Virus record (IMG/VR): IMGVR_UViG_3300030419_002557
Location: 1-64,000 of that record
Source of the DNA: a virus
Length of the DNA stretch: 64,000 nt
Strand: one strand, 5' to 3'
In this document: positions 58,058 through 64,000 of the stretch, one piece after another
How the letters are laid out: each line of letters starts with the position of its first letter
How positions within the stretch are numbered: position 1 is the stretch's first letter
The notes under the pieces: generated by a model
The model's input: the letters and a program-made list of their open reading frames with translations, nothing else
Database searches by the model: none
What the model was told of the DNA's origin: nothing
Position numbers and translations under genes: made by a program

Positions 58058-58680
58058 TGCCCATTTACAGCTTCGATTGCGTTGAATGCCAACACGAGAC
58101 AGAGATTTTCTGCGGCATTGAGTCTAGGCCGGATGTCATTGAGTGTGAAGAGTGCAGTGCTGATGCAAAGTGGAGAAGCATTAACTGGCAGCCACCACCT
58201 AAAAAGAAGAACCAACATGTCATTTACGGGTCTGGAAAAAGCCCCGATGAATACATGAAGAAAGAAAGGCTAATTCAGTACAAGTGCGCCAAGTGTAGTC
58301 ACGGAACCTTCGAATGGTTTAAAGGAAAACCACCAGAGGAAGTCGATTGCGAGTATGAGACTTGTTCTGGAAAAGCCGCTCGTGTTTACAAAGTAAAGCT
58401 CGACATGCACTGGGCTCGTTTTCCGTACTATGACCGTGGTCTTGGGGTCATGCTTACATCGGAGAAGCATCGACGAGAGGTCTGTCGGCAGCAAGGACTA
58501 ACCCCAGTAGATGGTGATTGGGACCTTGCAGGCGAGATTGCTAAGAACGAAGCAAAAGTTGAAGAGGAAAAAGAAACTTATAGGGATTATTATGACAGGG
58601 TTCATAATGATCCTGCGTACAAGGACTTTCGAAAAGCCCAAGATGAAGGTCAAATCGACCAACTACTTCCCCCAGATTGA
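58057..58680 (+). CDS. Double zinc-ribbon protein (FmdB-like start), 207 aa
   Basis: Starts MPIYSFDCVECQHETEIF, like FmdB-type regulators, with CEECSADAKW closing the first ribbon. A second ribbon follows (YKCAKCSHGTF, CEYETCSGKAARVY). The helical C-terminal third is charged. Overlaps the portal stop by one base. Odd place for a zinc protein, between portal and capsid genes. Confidence 0.75.
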   Translation: MPIYSFDCVECQHETEIFCGIESRPDVIECEECSADAKWRSINWQPPPKKKNQHVIYGSGKSPDEYMKKERLIQYKCAKCSHGTFEWFKGKPPEEVDCEYETCSGKAARVYKVKLDMHWARFPYYDRGLGVMLTSEKHRREVCRQQGLTPVDGDWDLAGEIAKNEAKVEEEKETYRDYYDRVHNDPAYKDFRKAQDEGQIDQLLPPD

Positions 58681-58697
58681 TTTGAAGGAGAGAGCAA

Positions 58698-59345
58698 ATG
58701 CCTACTGACCCCGTAACTGGAGAACGACTCCCATACCCAGGTGAGCCTGGTGGACCACCAATGGGGCCTCCCCCAGGAGGTGCTCAAATGGGACCTCCCC
58801 CTGGTGGAGATATGGGTCCAAGCGTAGAAGAAATGGAACAACTTCGTGCTCAAGAAGCAGACTTACAAATGCAAGAGCTTGCGATGGGTGCTCCACCTCC
58901 AGATAAACCGTACAAGATTAAGACCATCAAAATGTTTTCGGACCAGATGGATAAGACTCTTGATGCTTTGTCTGGTACTGATGTCGAAATCCCTGCATGG
59001 GAACCCAACCCAGACGTAGTTGAAAAGGGAGATAGGTGGCCAGACCCGCTTCCTCCAGAGGTTTTTGCGCCAGCGGTTGCCTTGGTTGAAGCCATTCGCT
59101 TCATCGACCCAGAAGGTAACTACGAAAAATATATGTTTGATCCAGATGGCTTGGTTGGTGACAGTGAGTTGAAGGCTGCTGCTGGAAAACTCAAAATGAT
59201 GGAGAAGGACAAGCAGCTTGCACAAGATCTCCAGTCGCCCCCAGGTGAAGAGGCCATGGTAGAGGGTGAAGAACCCCCACCAATGCCGGAGGGTGAAGAG
59301 GAGCCAATGTCGCCTGACGATGAGCTTCTTTCGGAAAACATGTAG
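58698..59345 (+). CDS. Pro/Gly/Met-rich acidic protein, 215 aa
   Basis: GGAGAGAGC leader. Low-complexity N terminus (GGPPMGPPPGGAQMGPPPGG), helical middle, acidic Pro-rich end. No fold recognised. Position suggests a capsid assembly cofactor or neck protein. Confidence 0.6.
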   Translation: MPTDPVTGERLPYPGEPGGPPMGPPPGGAQMGPPPGGDMGPSVEEMEQLRAQEADLQMQELAMGAPPPDKPYKIKTIKMFSDQMDKTLDALSGTDVEIPAWEPNPDVVEKGDRWPDPLPPEVFAPAVALVEAIRFIDPEGNYEKYMFDPDGLVGDSELKAAAGKLKMMEKDKQLAQDLQSPPGEEAMVEGEEPPPMPEGEEEPMSPDDELLSENM

Positions 59346-59354
59346 CTTACACTC

Positions 59355-59412
59355 TTGCTTCACATGCTGTGGAGCTTTACAATCGTTCTGTGCAGGGCCC
59401 TTGAACTGCACA
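59355..59412 (+). promoter_or_regulatory. Promoter and leader hairpin before scaffold gene
   Basis: TTGCTT-17-TACAAT at 59355-59383, then hairpin TGTGCAG-10-CTGCACA at 59389-59412, then AGGAG and the scaffold ATG. Possibly the capsid promoter; the hairpin may regulate translation or attenuate transcription. Confidence 0.5.
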
Positions 59413-59424
59413 TAAGGAGAAAAA

Positions 59425-60417
59425 ATGGCAGATACGGAACTGAGCAACTCTACCGCTGATGGTGGAGCCGTTGCGTCTAACGGTGTCTCAGCCCAACCTG
59501 TAGCCGATGTGGCTACCAATGATGCAGCCTCGGGCAACATCATCGAGCAGGTTAATGCGGCTGGAACTCGCGATAGCGCGGCAACATCTGAAAGTGAGTC
59601 AGGGACTCGGGGCACCAATAATGCTGACGCTGGTGCTCAACCAGATCGTGCATTCGATCTATTGACATCAGAGTTACCGGCTGACGAGACTTTCTCGTTA
59701 GATGGTTTCTACAAGGGAATCAAACCGGAGCATCTGGAGAAGTTGGACCCGCTTTCGAAGCAGGTCATCCACAATCTACGTCGCGACTACCACAATAAAC
59801 GCCAGCGTGATTCCGCAAAGGCTCGTGAGGCTGAGGCTTCATTTGCTGACAAACTAAACCAGTTGAAGGAGAAAGAGCGTGCTCTTACTACTCGGCAGGC
59901 AGCGTTTGCGAAGCTTATTGAAGACCCCAACCTTAAAGAGGTGTTAGCGAAGCCCGAATCCGAGCTTCCTGATCTTCTGAGCCCAGAAGGAATCGAGGCA
60001 CGCATTGAGCGTGCTGCTGCTGAAAAGCTTAGTCAATTGGTCCAGCCAATTGCTGAGCATTCCCAGCAGGAAACGCGCCGACTAGCTCTCAGCGACTTTA
60101 CGGAAGCACATCCCGAAATGAAGGATGCAAGCTTTCGTGGAGAGGTTGCCGAGCTTATTCGTCAGCGAAAGGCGTCAGGTTTCGACATTAGTACACCGGA
60201 CGCCTATGAGCTTGTCAGAGGCCAGCGTGAAGTAGAGGCGCGTAAGCGCCACGAAGCGCGGCAGCGGCAAGTTCGAGCGGCTAGTGCGCGACAGATTGGG
60301 AAGTCCAAAGCGAATGCGGCAAAGTCTTCAGGTCCTCCAAAAGGAGCCAAGGCCCATGAGATATACGCTTGGGTCAAGGCCAACCCCGAAGAGGCGAAAC
60401 GTCGCCGTCTTAAATAA
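59425..60417 (+). CDS. Capsid scaffolding protein, 330 aa
   Basis: Directly precedes the major capsid gene, with an AGGAG leader. Low-complexity Ser/Ala/Thr N terminus, long helical coiled-coil-like middle (KQVIHNLRRDYHNKRQRDSA) and a basic C terminus (KAHEIYAWVKANPEEAKRRR). This composition is typical of phage scaffolds that bind capsid protein through a basic tail. Would be cut or leave during maturation. Confidence 0.75.
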   Translation: MADTELSNSTADGGAVASNGVSAQPVADVATNDAASGNIIEQVNAAGTRDSAATSESESGTRGTNNADAGAQPDRAFDLLTSELPADETFSLDGFYKGIKPEHLEKLDPLSKQVIHNLRRDYHNKRQRDSAKAREAEASFADKLNQLKEKERALTTRQAAFAKLIEDPNLKEVLAKPESELPDLLSPEGIEARIERAAAEKLSQLVQPIAEHSQQETRRLALSDFTEAHPEMKDASFRGEVAELIRQRKASGFDISTPDAYELVRGQREVEARKRHEARQRQVRAASARQIGKSKANAAKSSGPPKGAKAHEIYAWVKANPEEAKRRRLK

Positions 60418-60436
60418 CTAAGCCCCGAGGATTAAA

Positions 60437-61489
60437 ATGGCTGTTACCCAGGCCACTGGCCTAAATATCACCGACGAGCTTCTCTCGTCGACCTTGTATT
60501 TGCTCGCGGAAGACTTCCGTGACAACCTTGCCCGCACCACGGCGTTGATTGACGTTCATGAAGAAGTTCATGGCAAAGGTCAGCCCAAGGTTGAGGGTGG
60601 AACCCGCTACATCGAGCCACTTGGCTTTGGTGAGCACAGTAACGCGACTCGTATGCAGACTGGATACGAGAAGCTTAACTTGACCGTGGCCGATGTTCTT
60701 CTGCCAGCGGTGTACACTCCTGCACACACCACGATGCCGATTGCCATCTCTAAGGATGAGGAAATCAAAAACCGTGGTGAAGCTGCTGTGATTAGCATCC
60801 TTGATGCTCGCACTAAGGCTGTGATGGGTGCTATGCGCCGTAACCTCCTCCGCAAGACGGTTGAGGGTGTGGACGCAGGCGGTTTTGCTGATTGGGCAAC
60901 GCTCAACGGTATTACCTATGCTACTGGTTACCTTGAGGAGAACGCTATTGGAGCGCAAGCCAACTCTGTTGGTGGTGTTTCTAAGGCTACCTACTCTGGT
61001 ATTCCCGGCTGGAACAACCAACGCGCCAACATCAACAACAGCTTCAACGCTAACGGTCTTCAAGCTCTTGTTGACTTGCGTGTTGAAACTTCTGCTGTGT
61101 CCCCTGGTGGCGAGCCTCACATCTGGCTGGCGTCTCGTGCAGGAGCGAAGAACCTCAAGCGTTCTCTCCGTGCATTCGAGCGCTACGTCGACGAGGCTAA
61201 GCTCGACGGTGGCCGTATGGTTCAGATGTGGGACGGTATCCGCATGGAAACCGAATACTACATGCCCACCAACACTGCTACTCACACTACTGCTACCATC
61301 AGCTTCTACTTGTTGAATCTTGATGACATCCACTACGTCTTCGATAGCGAAGGATACTTCGATGTATCTCCGTTCGAGAAGATCAGCGGTGAGTACGATG
61401 TTCGTTCGGCAAATGTTCGTCTCTACGGACAGCTTGTTGCTAAGCACCTCGGTTCGTCAGGCATTGCCTATGACGGTGAAACCTTCTAA
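60437..61489 (+). CDS. Major capsid protein, HK97-like, 350 aa
   Basis: Length and location right after the scaffold, plus an alternating alpha/beta composition, fit an HK97-fold capsid protein. Notable stretches are EEVHGKGQPKVEGGTRYIEP (E-loop-like region) and the C-terminal SANVRLYGQLVAKHLGS. No delta-domain or protease is visible, consistent with a separate scaffold. Builds the capsid shell. Confidence 0.82.
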   Translation: MAVTQATGLNITDELLSSTLYLLAEDFRDNLARTTALIDVHEEVHGKGQPKVEGGTRYIEPLGFGEHSNATRMQTGYEKLNLTVADVLLPAVYTPAHTTMPIAISKDEEIKNRGEAAVISILDARTKAVMGAMRRNLLRKTVEGVDAGGFADWATLNGITYATGYLEENAIGAQANSVGGVSKATYSGIPGWNNQRANINNSFNANGLQALVDLRVETSAVSPGGEPHIWLASRAGAKNLKRSLRAFERYVDEAKLDGGRMVQMWDGIRMETEYYMPTNTATHTTATISFYLLNLDDIHYVFDSEGYFDVSPFEKISGEYDVRSANVRLYGQLVAKHLGSSGIAYDGETF

Positions 61490-61513
61490 TCATAGTCTTT
61501 AAGGAGATTTAAA

Positions 61514-61966
61514 ATGGCTGTATTGAAGCGAGATGGCGGCAACGGCGTCATTGCATACCCAAAGAAGATCTATACTGCGCTTGCTAATGGCACTATTGCT
61601 GTTGGTGACGTGGTAAAGGTTGAAACCGACGTAAGTCAAACCCCTGACCCCGACACCTACGGTGCGGCTGGTTTCATTGTTGCACCCACCGCAGAGTCGA
61701 ACTCGGCTTTGGCTGTTGGTGTTGCAACAACCGCTGCTGCTGATGGTGAAGAGGTCCAGGTCCAGGTTTCTGGATTCAACGATGCTTGCACCTCTGCTGA
61801 GGCTATTGCAATCGGTGAAATGGTTGGCGGCTCTGCCAACGGTGACGTGCGTCAGTGGGACACTGAGAGTGCAACAGCACAACCCTTCGCGGTATGTGTG
61901 AATGCATTCGCAGGCACCACTAACGACGGCGCGATTCTTATTATCGATAAGGGTTGGCTGGGCTAA
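61514..61966 (+). CDS. Capsid decoration-type protein, 150 aa
   Basis: AAGGAG leader. Beta-rich, Val/Ala/Gly-dominated, with VGDVVKVETDVSQTP and a C-terminal GTTNDGAILIIDKGWLG. Position immediately after the capsid gene and before a terminator suggests a head decoration or stabilising protein. Confidence 0.7.
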   Translation: MAVLKRDGGNGVIAYPKKIYTALANGTIAVGDVVKVETDVSQTPDPDTYGAAGFIVAPTAESNSALAVGVATTAAADGEEVQVQVSGFNDACTSAEAIAIGEMVGGSANGDVRQWDTESATAQPFAVCVNAFAGTTNDGAILIIDKGWLG

Positions 61967-61990
61967 TCGTCCACCTTTGTGTGACTTTAA

Positions 61991-62028
61991 GGCCCCTCGG
62001 GAGATATACTCTCGGGGGGCTTTCTTTT
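61991..62028 (+). terminator. Intrinsic terminator after capsid gene
   Basis: Stem-loop of about 12 pairs with two G-U pairs around a five-base loop (GGGAG-ATATA-CTCTC), followed by TTTCTTTT. It ends the capsid transcript before the connector gene. Confidence 0.88.
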
Positions 62029-62038
62029 AGGAAGGAAC

Positions 62039-63328
62039 ATGATTCTCAAAGATATTATCGAAGAAGTGAATGGTCTTCTCGACCACAACCCAAATGTTAG
62101 TACGCATGAGACTCATGTGGTGCGACTTGTCAACAGACACTACGAGGAGCTTTGCAGCGCCCATCCGTGGCGATTCTTGCAAGAACGCGCTGAGCAACAG
62201 CTTTACGCCGACATCGACGGTGCGGCAGGAACAACCCTTACTTTGGCGAACAACAGCAAGCTTGTGACCGCAGCGGCAGGAGCCTGGCTGCACACGGGTA
62301 TGGAAGGCGCTGTAATCGAAGACACCACTAATAGTGTTGAATACCGGATTGATTCTGTCGCAAATACTACTACGGCTTATTTAGCAGAAGCAACAGGCGC
62401 TTCTGGCGCTTTGAGTGCAACGACAGCCTTTAAGGTAAAGTGGGACAAGATTAAACTGCCAAGAGATATGGTTGATTTTCTCGGCATTACCATTCGCGAT
62501 GAAATCTTTGGACAAGCAGCAAACGCTCGCGACCGTCGACTGGTGTACGTTGATTCACGCACAGAAGAAGACTTGTTGCTTGAGCACACATCTTCCGGTG
62601 ACACCATCATCATTACAGATGACGATGCAGATCGGACGCTCAACAACGACCTTACGATTACAGCTACGGTTACCGTGGGTGGGTCGCTGACTTACAGCAC
62701 AAAGTACGAATACTGTGCAACTATTGAAAGAGAAGGTATTGAATCTGCTCCAAGCCCTGTTGTAAGCGGCACGATTGCTGCTTCAGGGTCTGAGCGGACC
62801 ATTACTATTGCTGGGCTTCCAGCGGTCAGCGGTACTGATGTGTATCGAAAACGGATTTACCGCAGGAACGCGACAGCAAATACGGGCTGGTATCAAGTCT
62901 ACGAGATCGTGCCCGCTACGTCACCTTCTACATTTTTTAATGATGACGGGTCCTTTCCATTAGACTACGACCGCCCTCTTTACTACGAGGGCCCTCGCGA
63001 CACTATGCGTCTGTACAAACGCCCAGATGCTGACATTAAGTGCGAGATTCGGTATATGCGCCGCCCTTCAAGGCTTGTTGGATACAATGACGAGCCCCAG
63101 ATTCCGCCACAATATCATGTGATTCTTGTCTACAAGACAGTCGCAGACCTTTATCTGCAATACGGACAAGGGTCTATTTCCAACATCTACGAGGTCAAGG
63201 CTCAACAACGAATCGAGCAAATGAAGAAGCGTTACTTAGACCGTACTGATAGACTCTATCGTAAGGGACAATTTCAAGAAATGCCGAGTGGTTATGCATA
63301 CCTGTACGGCGATCCGGTGAAAACCTAA
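62039..63328 (+). CDS. Head-tail connector protein, 429 aa
   Basis: AGGAAGGAAC leader. Helical start (MILKDIIEEVNGLLDHNP) and PWRFLQERA, typical of phage connector/adaptor families. An inserted beta domain around residues 195-290 (TITATVTVGGSLTYSTKYEY) resembles an Ig/FN3 module. The C terminus (QQRIEQMKKRYLDRTDRLYR) is helical and basic. Probably sits under the portal. Confidence 0.7.
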   Translation: MILKDIIEEVNGLLDHNPNVSTHETHVVRLVNRHYEELCSAHPWRFLQERAEQQLYADIDGAAGTTLTLANNSKLVTAAAGAWLHTGMEGAVIEDTTNSVEYRIDSVANTTTAYLAEATGASGALSATTAFKVKWDKIKLPRDMVDFLGITIRDEIFGQAANARDRRLVYVDSRTEEDLLLEHTSSGDTIIITDDDADRTLNNDLTITATVTVGGSLTYSTKYEYCATIEREGIESAPSPVVSGTIAASGSERTITIAGLPAVSGTDVYRKRIYRRNATANTGWYQVYEIVPATSPSTFFNDDGSFPLDYDRPLYYEGPRDTMRLYKRPDADIKCEIRYMRRPSRLVGYNDEPQIPPQYHVILVYKTVADLYLQYGQGSISNIYEVKAQQRIEQMKKRYLDRTDRLYRKGQFQEMPSGYAYLYGDPVKT

Positions 63329-63600
63329 TGGGAAAATTTTACGAAATTCAAATGAGGCGGTTTGGTCTTCTTGGTTCTAAGGCCAAACCAGAGGAGCCAA
63401 AGGCTTTTGAAGAACGCCCAGCCGAGCCTTCTGAACAAGAAAAGCTGATGGCTCAGGAACGTCGACGCAGAGAAAAGTTCAAAGAGGTTTTTGGAGACAT
63501 TGGTTCCCAGCAAGTCTCTACAACACCACCTCCACAAACTGTGGAGTCAATAGAAACAGACGACGACGTTTTGCTTGGCGGTCTTAGGGGGCATTTGTAA
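63328..63600 (+). CDS. Hypothetical protein, 90 aa
   Basis: One-base overlap with the connector stop. Basic start (MGKFYEIQMRRFGLLGSKAK), Glu/Pro-rich middle, helix AQERRRREKFKEVFGDIGS. Perhaps a small neck or internal protein; not recognised. Confidence 0.55.
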   Translation: MGKFYEIQMRRFGLLGSKAKPEEPKAFEERPAEPSEQEKLMAQERRRREKFKEVFGDIGSQQVSTTPPPQTVESIETDDDVLLGGLRGHL

Positions 63601-64000
63601 TGGCCAGAAAACCAATGACAAACATCCCAGTGCAAACCGCCAACCAGTCAGGCGCTAAAGCCTTTCAAGCTGCATCAAAGAGCAGCGGCGACTTGCCAGG
63701 AAACTCCTTTATGAACCGAAGTGGTGGAAAGTCACGATTCCCTGGTAGAAAGTCTGTTGGTGTAGAGCCAACCCAGAAGTCTACTCAGGCCCCTGAGCTT
63801 TCTCAAAGAATCAACGCTCCACGGTTAAGCCAAGCCAGGGTTGAAGGCTATCGAAACCGGATTCAGACTTTGGCTCAACAAGCAGATGAAGAGCAAATCT
63901 TGCAGGAATACGGAAAGATTTTAGAAGAGGCTCGTGGTCATCAAGACTCATTCGCATTCGAAACAATGCAAAATGACATGGAAAAGTTCAAAGCGGATTC
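63601..64000 (+). CDS. Hypothetical virion protein, 3' end outside window
   Basis: ATG adjoins the previous stop. The frame stays open to the window end (at least 133 codons). Sequence starts MARKPMTNIPVQTANQSGAK, Gln/Ser-rich, turning into helix (QARVEGYRNRIQTLAQQADE). Composition resembles the helical internal virion protein at the window's left edge, which may continue the same gene module. Confidence 0.7.

Noticed and set aside
60461-61447. 328-codon frame antisense to the capsid gene
   Set aside because: It mirrors codon structure of a clearly coding gene, has no ribosome site, and its protein reads as reversed-strand shadow.

Overview
The window is a piece of a double-stranded DNA tailed bacteriophage (Caudoviricetes) genome. 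It encodes a terminase pair, portal, scaffold, HK97-like major capsid protein, connector and lysis proteins, and phage-type replication and recombination genes. I see no ribosomal RNA, no bacterial housekeeping genes, no integrase, no DNA polymerase and no primase. The host is not identifiable from the sequence. No tail tape-measure or sheath gene is visible and one virion protein is enormous, so a short-tailed (podovirus-like) particle is possible, but this is inference. Both window edges cut virion genes, so the genome is longer than the window.

Layout. (1) 1-25.4 kb, plus strand: late genes. A partial 883-codon protein is followed by a 4,744-residue giant with two zincin-type metallopeptidase motifs and a helix-hairpin-helix glycosylase-like motif. 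Then come small beta-rich appendage proteins, a coiled-coil/membrane lysis cluster, a DUF2589-like pair and an endolysin with a peptidoglycan-binding and an L,D-transpeptidase-like domain. A bidirectional terminator closes this block. (2) 25.4-28.1 kb, minus strand: recombination operon (unknown protein, YqaJ exonuclease, RecT, 41-residue zinc ribbon). (3) 28.1-31.5 kb, plus strand: HTH regulator, RuvC-like resolvase, replication initiator with an iteron array inside its own gene, DnaB helicase, tRNA-Asn and a terminator. (4) 31.6-45.2 kb: about 35 small, mostly minus-strand accessory genes, most of unknown function, plus a GHKL ATPase/zincin fusion. Many start codons here carry the same leader, GAGGCAAC just before ATG (called the GAGGCAAC leader below). 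Three intergenic sites in this block carry GTGACA repeats at 10-bp period, and a fourth lies at 49.7 kb. A second array of the initiator iterons lies beside an AT-rich tract at about 41 kb. (5) 45.2-46.8 kb: about 1 kb without credible coding potential but rich in nested hairpins (candidate structured RNA), then a GC-rich Ala-rich ORF. (6) 46.9-49.7 kb, minus strand: small genes, Dam-type methyltransferase with a histone-H1-like tail, and SSB. (7) 49.8-64 kb, plus strand: TerS-like, TerL, virion proteins, portal, scaffold, capsid, decoration and connector genes.

How it works together (inference from families). Initiator plus DnaB, with no phage polymerase, suggests lambda-like theta replication on the host replisome. 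The exonuclease, RecT, SSB and RuvC-like nuclease would build and resolve concatemers for TerL packaging. The giant protein resembles the polyvalent proteins thought to be delivered with phage DNA, but that role here is inferred. Functional claims rest on motifs read by eye; no database search was run.
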